Shown in pieces: positions 54,346-63,470 of a stretch of DNA of 64,000 bases (positions are counted from its first letter, which is position 1; every line of letters starts with the position of its first letter). The notes under the pieces were generated by a model, which saw only the letters and a program-made list of their open reading frames with translations, was not told where the DNA came from and searched no databases. The translations under genes and the position numbers were made by a program. The DNA comes from Alphaproteobacteria bacterium (GTDB taxonomy: Bacteria; Pseudomonadota; Alphaproteobacteria; Micavibrionales; UBA2020), in NCBI GenBank assembly GCA_025934695.1, contig JAICWS010000002.1, positions 620,001 to 684,000 on the forward strand. Reading direction: 5' to 3'.

Positions 54346-54915
54346 TTAACGTTTGTACCGAAAACAGCTGACGATATGGTCGTTGATCAAACCGGTCGCC
54401 TGCATATGGGCATACATGATGACCGAGCCCACGAAGGTCATGCCCCTTTTTTTCAGGTCTTTCGACAAAGCATCCGATTCCGCCGAGCGCGGCGGGATGT
54501 CCTTCAGTGTCTTGGGTGAATTCTTTATCGGCTTGCCGCCGACGAAGCCCCAGATATAGGCATCGAAACTGCCGAATTCCTTCTGGATTTCGAGGAAGGC
54601 GATGGCGTTTTTGCGCGTCGCGAAAACCTTCAGCCGGTTGCGGATAATGGCGGGGTCAAGCAGGCGCTTTTCGAGATCGGCGTCCGTGAGTTTTGCCACC
54701 TTCTTCGGGTCGAAGTTGCAGAAGGCCTTGCGGTAGCCTTCGCGGCGTTTCAGGATCGTCTCCCAGCTCAATCCCGCCTGCGCGCCTTCGAGGATCAGGA
54801 ACTCGAAATGCTTGCGGTCGTCATGGACGGGCACGCCCCATTCCGTGTCGTGATATTCCTCGTAGAAGGGTTTGCCGGTGCCGACCCAGCCGCAGCGTAT
54901 CTTTTCTTTGCTCAT
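54346..54915 (-). CDS. tag: DNA-3-methyladenine glycosylase I
   Basis: It removes 3-methyladenine from alkylated DNA. The 189-residue protein starts with the zinc-site region IRCGWVGTGKPFYEEYHDTEWGVPVHDD and has SWETILKRREGYRKAF, NRLKVFATRKNAIAF and the C-terminal MYAHMQATGLINDHIVSCFRY with the second zinc-ligand group. The protein is full length. Its start overlaps the asparaginase stop by 4 bp. Confidence 0.95.
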   Translation of the reverse strand: MSKEKIRCGWVGTGKPFYEEYHDTEWGVPVHDDRKHFEFLILEGAQAGLSWETILKRREGYRKAFCNFDPKKVAKLTDADLEKRLLDPAIIRNRLKVFATRKNAIAFLEIQKEFGSFDAYIWGFVGGKPIKNSPKTLKDIPPRSAESDALSKDLKKRGMTFVGSVIMYAHMQATGLINDHIVSCFRYKR

Positions 54916-55898
54916 GTCTTTCCCATCCTGATCTGTCCCACGTCTAGCCCGCGCCAGTTCTTCAGCACCGGGAAGGCGATGTTCCGCACCGCTCCAAGCA
55001 CCTCGGGCAAGGCAAGCCCATGACGTTCCAGCAAATGGACGAGCGCCGCCTGCGACGCGCGGCCCGCGCCGTCTTCCGCTTTCAAAGCGATCACCGCGTC
55101 TTTTTCAGGTATGACCGCGACATGCACGGCCTCGCCGCCGCCCTTGGCCATGATCCTGCCCTTTGCGGCTTGCATCAGGACCGTGTCGATGCGGCCCGTG
55201 CCGCCGACCAGTTCCGGGTGCTGCGTCATCGCGGCGAAGATGCGCGCGCAGGCGGCCTTGCGTTTCGCGTCAAATGCCGCGGGGTTCATCAGGCGGGCGA
55301 GGCCGCGGCCCAGATCTTCCAGCGGCATGGCCGGATTGGGTGCGGAGCAGCCGTCGATGCCGCAGCCCGCGGGGGTCAGGGCCTGCCCGCACATCTCCGA
55401 AATGGCGGCGAGGATTTTCTGCTGCACCGGGTGAAGCGGGTTGACGTAGTCCTTCGGCGAGACCTTTAAAAACTTCGCCAGCGTCAGCATGCCCGTATGC
55501 TTGCCCGAGCAGTTGTTGCAAAGGATGGTGGCGGGCGCGCAGGGGGCGGCGTAAGGCGCATGCGCCCCGCATTCCAGGTCGGCATCGCTGAAGCTTAAGC
55601 GCCTCAGCCAGCCGGCGACCGTCGTGGTGTGAAATTCCTCCCCGCTGTGGGAGGCGCAGGCGAGCGCCAGTTCCGCCGTCGACATGCCCGCTTCGTCCGC
55701 CGCCCCGCTTTCGACCAGGGCGAGGGACTGCAGCGGCTTCAGCGAGGAGCGCGGGAAGGTAAGGCGGCGCGGATTACCGTAAGCCGCCGTAATTTCGCCG
55801 CGCCCGTTCATAACGAGGGCATGCACGGCATGGCTGCTCTCGACGGCGGGGCCACGCGTGATTTCAACGGTTAAGGGGCTGTTCGCCGCCATTTGCAT
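54912..55898 (-). CDS. L-asparaginase, Rhizobium etli type (PF06089)
   Basis: A 328-residue amidohydrolase converting asparagine to aspartate and ammonia, of the class unrelated to E. coli AnsA/AnsB. Key segments are FPRSSLKPLQSLALV, ACASHSGEEFH, the NCSGKHTGMLTLAK loop with catalytic Ser-Lys, and GCGIDGCSAPNPAMPL. The cytoplasmic form has no signal peptide. An ATG at 55890-55892 is an alternative start; the Shine-Dalgarno AAGGAAA fits either. It forms a two-gene unit with tag. Confidence 0.9.
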   Translation of the reverse strand: MQMAANSPLTVEITRGPAVESSHAVHALVMNGRGEITAAYGNPRRLTFPRSSLKPLQSLALVESGAADEAGMSTAELALACASHSGEEFHTTTVAGWLRRLSFSDADLECGAHAPYAAPCAPATILCNNCSGKHTGMLTLAKFLKVSPKDYVNPLHPVQQKILAAISEMCGQALTPAGCGIDGCSAPNPAMPLEDLGRGLARLMNPAAFDAKRKAACARIFAAMTQHPELVGGTGRIDTVLMQAAKGRIMAKGGGEAVHVAVIPEKDAVIALKAEDGAGRASQAALVHLLERHGLALPEVLGAVRNIAFPVLKNWRGLDVGQIRMGKT

Positions 55899-56005
55899 AT
55901 TTCCTTATTCAATCTCCCGTTCGCCGATCGCGGGAATCATGCTTATATATCTATCGGCCCGCCCAAGAAGGCCACTCCGTTTTGTCGCGTCTACGGTCGA
56001 GAGCA

Positions 56006-57445
56006 ATGCCCCTGCCTGTCAAATACCTGAACTTCTATCGAAATATCAAGGGCAGGTGGGATTTGATGCTGTTTCTGGGCAAATGGGACGCTGATTATCG
56101 CAAAAGCCTGATCATCACCGCGCTCGCCTTCGGGCTGCTTTTTTACGCGCTGGCCTCTTTTCACACCGTCTGGGACATCCTGGCGACCGCCGCGGCCCTC
56201 GGCATTATCCTCGCCCAGTTCGGCGGCGATATGTCGATTCTACCCGCCGACTACCGGCCTTCGCAGGGCAGGGTGAGATATTCGGTGCAGGCAAGCACGC
56301 ATATTGCCGGCGAAGAGCAGAGCTTCCTCATGTCGAATGTCTTCCCCTGCGCGGCGGAAGAACCTTACGGCTTTCGCAACCCCATCCTCGGCAAGGGCCT
56401 GTGCCGCGAAAGCCCGCTGGTCAGCGACCGCACCGACGACGCCCTGATGCTGCGCCCGCGCCTCGCCTTCCACGAAGACACGGCGCCGATGAATTTCATC
56501 CGCTCGCGCCATCAATTGAGATATATCGCAATCCGCGTGGGCAACAAGCTTCAGCACACGACAAACGGCGTGAAACTGTCGATGCACGACACGGCGGATG
56601 CGATCGCGGCGGAACGGCCGATCATCCTGCGCAAATCCTTCTATTTCGACGCTCTGATGACGGAAGAAGCATTCCGCAGCCGCATCCTGCGCAACAACAT
56701 CCAGGGCGACAAGGAAGTCTATGCCGACCTGACCACCAACTTTCCCATCGTCGAGGAAACCATCGACGGCCGCGCCGGCGTGCGCTTCGCACCCGATATG
56801 TACAAGACGGTGCCAGGCCAGATTGGCGTCACGACGCTGCTGATCACCGAGAACCGCCGCGTGGCCATGCTGTTCCAGGGTTCAACCAAGGCCGTGGGCT
56901 CGCATACCGTCACCCTCGGCGGTTCGGGCTCGATGAATTATTCCGATATCGAGATCGCGAGAGAGTCGGGCGATCTGCGTACGGCCATCACCCGCGCCAT
57001 GGCGCGCGAACTGTGCGAGGAAACGGGGCTCGAAAAGCACCTCGACGAGGTCAGCCGCAACACGATGCTCACCGGCTTCTTCCGCTGGATCGACCGCTGC
57101 GGCAAGCCGGAATTCGTCGGCATCACGCGGGCCGAGGATGTGCCCTTCAGCCGCGACAAATCCATCGACGGCGACGAGGTCGTCAAGTACGAGGAAATTC
57201 CCGTGCTTATCAATACACTCGCGGACTTTCAAAAAGTCATCATCTGGCTGCGCGACCGCCGCCTGAATATGTCGCTCTCGTCGCTGATGGCGCTGCACCG
57301 CATGACCGTCATCGCCACCTACGCGCGGCCCGACGCGACGCCGGAGCAGAAGAAGGTTTACCAGTCCGTCTCCGAATTCCTTTTTGGGTCGCTCGCCTAT
57401 CTCGACAAAACGGTGGCGGCGCCGTATCAGCTGGGGCCGGGATGA
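56006..57445 (+). CDS. Membrane protein with Nudix-like segment
   Basis: A 479-residue protein with two hydrophobic helices near the N-terminus (about 34-75, SLIITALAFGLLFYALASF and ILATAAALGIILAQF) and a large cytoplasmic domain. Near residue 325 the sequence ITRAMARELCEETGLE matches the REUxEExGU half of a Nudix box, but the first Gly and Glu of the consensus are not in register, so hydrolase activity is uncertain. VTLGGSGSMNYSDIEIA and FFRWIDRCGKPEFVGIT are further landmarks. ATG 56006 is preferred; a TTG 24 bases earlier is possible. It overlaps the next gene by 4 bp. Confidence 0.7.
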   Translation: MPLPVKYLNFYRNIKGRWDLMLFLGKWDADYRKSLIITALAFGLLFYALASFHTVWDILATAAALGIILAQFGGDMSILPADYRPSQGRVRYSVQASTHIAGEEQSFLMSNVFPCAAEEPYGFRNPILGKGLCRESPLVSDRTDDALMLRPRLAFHEDTAPMNFIRSRHQLRYIAIRVGNKLQHTTNGVKLSMHDTADAIAAERPIILRKSFYFDALMTEEAFRSRILRNNIQGDKEVYADLTTNFPIVEETIDGRAGVRFAPDMYKTVPGQIGVTTLLITENRRVAMLFQGSTKAVGSHTVTLGGSGSMNYSDIEIARESGDLRTAITRAMARELCEETGLEKHLDEVSRNTMLTGFFRWIDRCGKPEFVGITRAEDVPFSRDKSIDGDEVVKYEEIPVLINTLADFQKVIIWLRDRRLNMSLSSLMALHRMTVIATYARPDATPEQKKVYQSVSEFLFGSLAYLDKTVAAPYQLGPG

Positions 57446-57930
57446 CCGAACCATCTGAACAAGCCGAGCGCCGGCCGAAGCTGAACAACAGCCACTTCCA
57501 CATGTGGCGCTGCATCATCGCGATCATCATGTCCGACGGCGTCTATCATCCGTCGGAGCGCAAGTTCGTCGACAAGGCCTTCGCCGCTCTCGACCAGGCC
57601 TATAACGTCACGAACGAGCAGAAGATGGCGTTCTTCGACGACCTCAAAAATCCCAAGGATGTCGACAAGCTTTTGACGCAGGTCGTCGACCCGCTGCACC
57701 GCGCGCTCATTCCCTGGTTCGGCCAGTTCATCACCATGATCGACGGGCGCAAGGACCCGCGGGAAAAAGCCTTCGTCCATTCGCTGCAGGTCAAAGTGCG
57801 CACTGCCGACACCGACGGCGTCGCCGCCGAGCTCGAGGTCGCCATCACCGAGCGCAAGGCGCAAAGCACGCGGTTTTTCAACCTCATCGATTTTCTATTG
57901 GAGCGCCTCGGTATTGGGCCGTTAGGGTAG
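57442..57930 (+). CDS. TerB-like small protein
   Basis: A 162-residue soluble helical protein. The segment IIAIIMSDGVYHPSERKFVDKAFAAL resembles the first helices of TerB-like domains, in which an acidic residue after a Met-Ser-Asp-Gly turn binds metal. The similarity is limited, so the assignment is tentative. ATG 57442 overlaps the stop of the Nudix-like membrane protein gene (ATGA), so the two are translated together and may form one membrane-associated system. Confidence 0.6.
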   Translation: MTEPSEQAERRPKLNNSHFHMWRCIIAIIMSDGVYHPSERKFVDKAFAALDQAYNVTNEQKMAFFDDLKNPKDVDKLLTQVVDPLHRALIPWFGQFITMIDGRKDPREKAFVHSLQVKVRTADTDGVAAELEVAITERKAQSTRFFNLIDFLLERLGIGPLG

Positions 57931-57987
57931 AATCTCCTCCCCCAAAGGAGAGGAGAAGGGGCGGCGATGCTGGCATTGAAGTATTTA

Positions 57988-60102
57988 TTAAATATGCCGC
58001 TTCATCTGCGGCGCGTGGCCTTGTGCGCTCGACGATTTGAACGTCACGCCCGGTGATTTTTCGATGCATTCCACGGCGGTGTGCCCGTTCTCGCGTCGGA
58101 ATTCGAGCGAGATGGTTGAATCGCCGATTTTCAGGCCGCTGATGGAGAGCGCGTCAAGCCAGTCGGGCAGTTGCGGGTTGTCGACCGATATGGTCTTGGT
58201 GCGCCCGTCGATCTTGATGCCCAGCATTGCCTGCATCATCAGGCTTTCCGACGCGCTCGCCCAGGCCTGTGGGTTGCAGGCGACGGGATAAAGCGCGGGC
58301 GGCTTGCCGGCTTCTTTCTGCAGTCCGCCGAACAATTCGGGCAGGCGCATGCGCGGGAAATGGGCGGCCGCGTTGAACAGCGCGGTCAGCAGTTGTGCCG
58401 CCTTGTCTTCGAAACCGTAGCGGGCGAAACCGGCGGCCGCGATGGCCGTGTCATGCACCCATACTGTCCCGTTATGATAACCTTCGGGCGGCTTCACGGG
58501 TTCATAGCGCTTTTCTTTCGACGACAGGGTGCGGATGCCCCAGCCGGTGAACATATCGGGCGCCATCAGCTTGTCGGCGACCTTGGCCGCGCGTTCGGGC
58601 GGCACGATGCCCGAGAACAGCAGGTGCCCGGGGTTCGAGGAATTCACGAGGCAGGGCTTCTTCGCGCCGTCGAGCGCCAGCGCATAGGTGCCAAGGCTGT
58701 CGGACCAGAAGGCCTTGTCGAAACGCTCGGCCAGATCTTCCGCTTCCTTCGCGAGGCGCGTCGAGACATCGGCTTTGCCAAGCGCCGCCGCGATCTGCGA
58801 GGCCGTGCGCTTGGCGTCATAGACATAGCCCTGCACTTCGCAAAGCGCGATGGAGCCGGGCGCCAGGTTTCCGTCGGCATGCGAGATGCTGTCGTTCGAA
58901 TCCTTCCAGCCCTGGTTGCCAAGGCCGCTCTCCTCGCCCCGGTAATATTCGACGAAACCGTCGCCGTCGCGGTCGCCGTATTTATCGATCCATTCCAGCG
59001 CCGCCTCGATATTCGGCCAGATTTTGCGCAGGAAAGCCTCGTCGCCGGTGCGCTCGAAATAGGCGCCGGCGAGGCTGATGAACAGGGGCGTCGCATCCGC
59101 CGTGCCGTAATAAGGCGCATGCGGCACTTCCTTGGCGCCCGCCATCTCGCCCTGGCGGATTTCATGCATGATCTTGCCGGGCTCGCTGTCATGGAATTTG
59201 CTGGTCTCGGTCGCCTGGTGATCGGAAAGATAGGTCAGCACGCCTTTGGCGAGATCCGGGTCCTGCCACAGCATCTGGAAAGCGGTAATGATGCCGTCGC
59301 GCCCGAAGGGCGTCGAGTACCAGGGAATGCCGGCGCAAGGGTAGGGGCCGGTGGGGAATTCCGTCGTCAGCAGCGCGATATCGGCGGCGTTCTGGCGCAG
59401 CCAGTTGTCGAAAGCGGCATTGGAGGAGGTGATGGCGGGCCGCCGCGCGATCTGCTCCTCGATGAAATCCATCGCGCCGGCTTTGGCTTGTTTGAAGGCG
59501 GCTTCGGAGACCGGCGCGTCGCCATTATCTTTGCCGAGACGCGCGTAGATGGTTTTGGTTTCGCCGGGCGCCAGAGCCAGATTGAAATGAGCGGTGCCGG
59601 GATCGGCGCCAAACGCCGCAGAAAAAGATACTTTCGCGCGACGAACGACATTGTCCGCGCCGTTATGGATGAAGGTCGTGCCGTCTTTATCCGCTTTCGG
59701 CGTTTCGGCTGTGCCTTTCTTCTTGCGCTCCCAGCCACGCACCTCGAACAGGTCCTTGAAATCGGCTTCATAGTTGTAATCGAGCTTCGCCGCCGCGGCC
59801 GCCGAACCGTTATTCTTCACCTCGATCTTCTCATAGAGGTTGTCGTTGAACAGCACGAAACTGCGCGTAATGCCGAGGTCGCCCGCTTTCAGCTTCGCGG
59901 TGAAGACGACATTGTCGTCATCGACATCGGCGTACTCGCTGTGCGGTTCCTGTCCGTTGACGGTCAGTATGGCGCGGGAAACCAGGCGCATGTCCTTGCA
60001 GATCAGCCCGTCGGCGGTATTGTGCTCTTTCTCGTTCAGTCCGCGGATATTGCCCTTCTCATCCAGCATGGCGAAACTGTCATTGTGCTTGAGGACGAAC
60101 AT
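57988..60102 (-). CDS. Glycogen debranching enzyme (amylo-alpha-1,6-glucosidase type)
   Basis: A 704-residue protein. The N-terminal ~210 residues form the GDE N-terminal beta-sandwich (FVLKHNDSFAMLDEKGNI; DGLICKDMRLVSR). The catalytic (alpha/alpha)6 barrel shows GIPWYSTPFGRDGIITAFQML, YYGTADATPLFISLAGAYF, EVQGYVYDAKR and HNGTVWVHDTAIAAAGFARYG. This fits bacterial amylo-alpha-1,6-glucosidase-like proteins. The gene starts directly after the stop of the upstream lipoprotein gene (TAAATG), so the two are coupled. It may act with the GH13 and GlgE-like enzymes near 23-27 kb. Confidence 0.9.
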   Translation of the reverse strand: MFVLKHNDSFAMLDEKGNIRGLNEKEHNTADGLICKDMRLVSRAILTVNGQEPHSEYADVDDDNVVFTAKLKAGDLGITRSFVLFNDNLYEKIEVKNNGSAAAAAKLDYNYEADFKDLFEVRGWERKKKGTAETPKADKDGTTFIHNGADNVVRRAKVSFSAAFGADPGTAHFNLALAPGETKTIYARLGKDNGDAPVSEAAFKQAKAGAMDFIEEQIARRPAITSSNAAFDNWLRQNAADIALLTTEFPTGPYPCAGIPWYSTPFGRDGIITAFQMLWQDPDLAKGVLTYLSDHQATETSKFHDSEPGKIMHEIRQGEMAGAKEVPHAPYYGTADATPLFISLAGAYFERTGDEAFLRKIWPNIEAALEWIDKYGDRDGDGFVEYYRGEESGLGNQGWKDSNDSISHADGNLAPGSIALCEVQGYVYDAKRTASQIAAALGKADVSTRLAKEAEDLAERFDKAFWSDSLGTYALALDGAKKPCLVNSSNPGHLLFSGIVPPERAAKVADKLMAPDMFTGWGIRTLSSKEKRYEPVKPPEGYHNGTVWVHDTAIAAAGFARYGFEDKAAQLLTALFNAAAHFPRMRLPELFGGLQKEAGKPPALYPVACNPQAWASASESLMMQAMLGIKIDGRTKTISVDNPQLPDWLDALSISGLKIGDSTISLEFRRENGHTAVECIEKSPGVTFKSSSAQGHAPQMKRHI

Positions 60103-60957
60103 TTACTTTTGCTCCTGGATGAAACTGTCGATGTCGCGCAGCAGCGGCGTCTTGCCGCGAAAGCCGTTCAGCAGCGACAGGATGATCGATTCATGATGCG
60201 CGTCGGGATAGATATGGACGGTGACCGGGTTGTTGAACTGGCGCAGCTTGTTGGCCATGTTGATGGTATTCTTTGGCTTCACCTGGCTATCAACCGCGCC
60301 CGTCACCAGCAGCATCGGCGGTAGGCCGGCATGGACGTAGTGGATGGGCTGCGTCAGTTCGGTGTCTTTCTCGGGGCTGAAAATGTCGATGACATCGGCT
60401 GAATCGAAGGGCAGGAAGTCATAAGGCCCCGAAACGCCGATCACGCCCCTGATCCATGACGCTTTGCCGCCGGCCTGATTTATATATGCCGGATTGACCG
60501 CCAGCATGACCGCGTTATAAGCGCCCGCCGAATGGCCGGCCACGAAGATACGGCTCAGGTCACCGCCATAGTCCTTCACATGGGCATGCAGCCAGACAAA
60601 AGCCTTCGCATTGTCCTGGAGGAAAACGGGATAGCGCACTTGCGGATAGAGGCGGTAATCCGCGATGGCGGTCACGCAGCCCTTCGAGGCGAAAGCCTGC
60701 CCGACGAAGCGATAGAGCTTGCGGTCGCCCGTCGACCAGCGACCGCCGTAAAAGAACAGGATAGTGCAGGATGGGTTTTTCAGATGGTCGGGGATATAAA
60801 TATCCAGCTTCTGGCGCGGCTCCGGTCCATAAGCGATGCCCTGGCGCAGCTGGTAGCCGGTCTTGGGCACAAAGGCATCGAGCGCCTTCTCGCCGCTACA
60901 GGCGGCAAGCGACAAGAGGACGGGAAGGCAGAAGAGAATCTTCAGCAGAGCTCTCAT
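60103..60957 (-). CDS. Alpha/beta hydrolase lipoprotein (carboxylesterase type)
   Basis: A 284-residue esterase-like protein with a lipoprotein signal: hydrophobic MRALLKILFCLPVLLSLAAC, lipobox LAAC, then Ser-Gly. It should be anchored in a membrane facing the periplasm. The oxyanion region LFFYGGRWSTGD, the nucleophile elbow VAGHSAGAYNAVML and the C-terminal His in YPDAHHESI give a full catalytic set. The substrate is unknown. The +1 Ser after the lipid cysteine suggests outer-membrane sorting if Lol rules apply. It is coupled to the debranching enzyme gene. Confidence 0.87.
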   Translation of the reverse strand: MRALLKILFCLPVLLSLAACSGEKALDAFVPKTGYQLRQGIAYGPEPRQKLDIYIPDHLKNPSCTILFFYGGRWSTGDRKLYRFVGQAFASKGCVTAIADYRLYPQVRYPVFLQDNAKAFVWLHAHVKDYGGDLSRIFVAGHSAGAYNAVMLAVNPAYINQAGGKASWIRGVIGVSGPYDFLPFDSADVIDIFSPEKDTELTQPIHYVHAGLPPMLLVTGAVDSQVKPKNTINMANKLRQFNNPVTVHIYPDAHHESIILSLLNGFRGKTPLLRDIDSFIQEQK

Positions 60958-61021
60958 ATTCCGGCCGTCAGTGATGGACTAAAAACGTGGAGGTACAGTC
61001 TACCCCCGACCCCAGAGTGGT

Positions 61022-62221
61022 TCAAGCAGCGGAGACATGCGCGCGGGAGGGGCCGCGGCTGGTGATCAAAAATTCGGCGCCGGTGCTGCGCTGCAGCAAG
61101 GCCGCCACGTCGTCGCGCCCCGCGGTTTTCAGTAATCCATCCGCGAAATAGGTCGCCTGCTCCTCCACCTGGTCGATGCAGGTGACGGCCAGGCCGGTTT
61201 TCAGCCGCAGTTTCGAGCGATTGTCGGACAGGTCCTGTTTTATGGACGCGGCCAGCAGGTCGGCATCCAGCCAGCCGAAACGGATGGCGCCCTGCCAGTC
61301 GTTGACGACATTCGTTTCATCTTTGATGCGCGGATAAGGCGGCTGGGGCAGTTCGTTGGGCAGCGGCCCCGCGCCGTGGCGCGTCGCATAGGCGCGCGTG
61401 GTATAGGTAACGTTAAGCGTTTCGATGCCCGCTTCTTCCGCCAGCGGCAATATGTTCCGGATACCGGTGTGAGAGCGCGTGACATGCGGAAACCAGCCGC
61501 GCTCCTGGTCGAGCAGCAGTCCCTGGGCGCCCTCGAAAACGATTTTCTGTTTCGTCTCGGCCAGCATGTTCGGAGCTGCCGCTCGCGTGGCCTGTAAAAA
61601 CGCGGCGACGTCCTGAATGAAATTGTCGATCACGGCATCCGATGCCAGGCGCTCGCGCCATTTTTCGGAGAGCGCCGCGACTTTCAGTGCCTGCAATCTC
61701 TTTTGCGTCCAGTGGTCGCGGATGTGGCGCAGTTTCTTCTTCAATTCGACGCGATCGGCAAGATCGCCATAGACGGTGGCAAATTCGGCATGGCTGTTGC
61801 GCTCGATGGTTTCGCCGAAGCCCATGCCGCAGCTGCCGTGACGGCCATGGCCGCGCGCTTCTTCGGCGATCTGGTTGATCATCATATCATAGGGAGTCGT
61901 CACGGCGGCGCGGGCATCGGCATAGACGGTGGGTATCGCCGTCTTTGCGCTGAGGATTTTCTGTTCTTTGAGGAACAGCAGCGGATTGCAGACGAAGAAC
62001 CGGCTCAAGTACGTGGCGGCGCTCGCGAAGCTGCCGCTGCCGAAATGGCTGAAGATGTGGCGCCGGCCTTCCGGCGTGGTGACAGTATGCCCCGCCTGCG
62101 CCCCGCCGTTGAAGCGCACGACCAGCGCATTTTCTCCTTGCCGCGCGGCGTAATAGTCGGTGATCAGGCCCTTGCCCTCATCCCCGAAATTCGCGCCAAT
62201 GACGACATCTGCGGTTTTCAT
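61022..62221 (-). CDS. Divergent adenylosuccinate synthetase homologue
   Basis: A 399-residue member of the PurA superfamily, which couples GTP to joining IMP and aspartate. The N-terminal loop GANFGDEGKGLITDY keeps the catalytic Asp (D14) and GKG, and NGGAQAGHTV keeps the catalytic His (H45). VFEGAQGLLLD and TRHGAGPLPNEL match PurA landmarks. Elsewhere it differs strongly from canonical PurA: HIFSHFGSGSFASAATYLSRFF replaces the usual segment, and the protein is ~30 residues shorter. ATG 62219-62221 is used because homology starts there. It is monocistronic. Confidence 0.8.
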   Translation of the reverse strand: MKTADVVIGANFGDEGKGLITDYYAARQGENALVVRFNGGAQAGHTVTTPEGRRHIFSHFGSGSFASAATYLSRFFVCNPLLFLKEQKILSAKTAIPTVYADARAAVTTPYDMMINQIAEEARGHGRHGSCGMGFGETIERNSHAEFATVYGDLADRVELKKKLRHIRDHWTQKRLQALKVAALSEKWRERLASDAVIDNFIQDVAAFLQATRAAAPNMLAETKQKIVFEGAQGLLLDQERGWFPHVTRSHTGIRNILPLAEEAGIETLNVTYTTRAYATRHGAGPLPNELPQPPYPRIKDETNVVNDWQGAIRFGWLDADLLAASIKQDLSDNRSKLRLKTGLAVTCIDQVEEQATYFADGLLKTAGRDDVAALLQRSTGAEFLITSRGPSRAHVSAA

Positions 62222-62253
62222 AGGAAGCAATATAGCGTTTCTTTTCTTCCTTG

Positions 62254-62382
62254 TCCTCTCCTCCGCCCTGCGGGGAGTTAGAGAGGGGGAGTCTCTCCGC
62301 AATAGCGGAAAGCGATTCATGTGACGCGCGGACGCGCTCACCCCCTCCCTAACCCTCCCCCCGCAGAGCGGGGGAGGGGATT
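62254..62382. repeat. CTCTCCC-type paired repeat
   Basis: Left unit (about 62254-62294, CTCTCCTCCGCCCTGCGGGG pattern) and right unit (about 62338-62382, CCCTAACCCTCCCCCCGC then GCGGGGGAGGGG) form an imperfect inverted pair between the vWA gene and the PurA-like gene, both on the minus strand. It is the second copy of the family seen at 45281-45392. Confidence 0.75.
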
Positions 62383-62424
62383 CTTAAAAAAGAAGCAGCC
62401 CCTTTCTGTGACGAAAGGGGCTGC
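62383..62424 (-). terminator. Rho-independent terminator of the vWA gene
   Basis: GCAGCCCCTTTC (62395-62406) and GAAAGGGGCTGC (62413-62424) make a perfect 12-bp stem with a 6-nt loop. Read on the minus strand the stem is followed by TTCTTTTTT. It lies 24 bp past the stop codon of the vWA gene. Confidence 0.92.
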
Positions 62425-62447
62425 CGCTCGTCCTTTAACGGTTGGTC

Positions 62448-63404
62448 TTAAGCCGCCTTGGGCGGATTCGAGGGAAGCTTCAGCTTGATGGTCGGAAGCA
62501 CCTTGAGGCCGGGCATCTTGCCGTCGGGCTTCACGTTCTTGATGGCGTCCTTGACGACGCCGACCGTCTTGCCCTGCCAGCTGTTCGCCACTTCGTCCTT
62601 GTCCTTGCCGGCATGGACTTCCATGACCGAGACCAGAATGGCCGGAAGCTGCGTATAATCCTTGACCGAGATGATGCGGTCGGCGGGCAGCACCTTGCTC
62701 CAGCTGTCGTAGACGTCTTTTTTGTGCGCGCGCGCATAGTCGCCCTGCTCGATGACGACATGGAAGACGTCGTATTTCTTCGACACCTGCTCCAGCAGGT
62801 CCTTCGTCGAAAGATCGCCCTGGATCTTGTCGCCCAGCACGCGCTTGATATGGTCGGCCTGGATGTCGGGCGGGCATTCCTCGTCGCCGAAGGTGAACAG
62901 CAGGCCCTTGCGGCCGTGTTTGACGCAATCGATATCGGTCTTCTCAGCCGCGAAGTACCAGGGCAGCGTATAGCTTTCGTGGTGGTTGCCGCCGCCGCCG
63001 TGCTCGAGGAAGATTTCCTTCAACTGGCTGGCGATCTTGATGTCCGCCTCGAACTGCGAGACCTGCAGGGGCGCGCGGTCGTAGGTGCTGTCGCCCACGC
63101 CCATGACCATGATATGCGGATCGGGAACCGGCTTGCGGTCGAGAATGGATTCAACCAGCGTGCCGAGGCCCTCTCGCGCCAGCGTATCGGCGATCATGCC
63201 CATGGAGCCCGTGACGTCGAGTGCAAGGATGATGGGGGTGGAGTCGGGGTTCTTGGCCGAATCGCGCGACTCGCGGACCTTGATGTTGCGCGGATCCATG
63301 TCCTTCTTCATGCTCGAGGCGTTGAAAATCTGGCTCGTCGACTTGCCGCGCGTGCTGGCCGCGTATTTATCCCAGTCGTTGTTGTCCCATCTGCCGTATC
63401 CCAT
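62448..63404 (-). CDS. von Willebrand factor A-domain protein
   Basis: A 318-residue cytoplasmic protein without signal or membrane segment. The vWA domain begins near residue 57 with PIILALDVTGSMGMIADTL, a metal-ion-dependent adhesion site of DxTxS type. GDEECPPDIQADHIKR and a His-rich loop GGGGNHHESY are further features. Function is unknown; such single vWA proteins often work with an AAA+ ATPase. ATG 63402-63404 has AGAGGAG about 9 bases upstream and is preferred to a longer in-frame start at 63458. It has a strong terminator and two operator-like palindromes upstream. Confidence 0.85.
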   Translation of the reverse strand: MGYGRWDNNDWDKYAASTRGKSTSQIFNASSMKKDMDPRNIKVRESRDSAKNPDSTPIILALDVTGSMGMIADTLAREGLGTLVESILDRKPVPDPHIMVMGVGDSTYDRAPLQVSQFEADIKIASQLKEIFLEHGGGGNHHESYTLPWYFAAEKTDIDCVKHGRKGLLFTFGDEECPPDIQADHIKRVLGDKIQGDLSTKDLLEQVSKKYDVFHVVIEQGDYARAHKKDVYDSWSKVLPADRIISVKDYTQLPAILVSVMEVHAGKDKDEVANSWQGKTVGVVKDAIKNVKPDGKMPGLKVLPTIKLKLPSNPPKAA

Positions 63405-63470
63405 CGTCTTGTGCTCCTCTAAGCCTTGTGCGTTTTTAAAATCGAGCTTTATGCTCAAATTGGTTTTTTA

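Noticed and set aside
58171-60324. 717-codon open frame antisense to the debranching enzyme
   Set aside because: Shadow frame with His/Arg/Gly bias and no motifs; the debranching enzyme on the other strand is clear.
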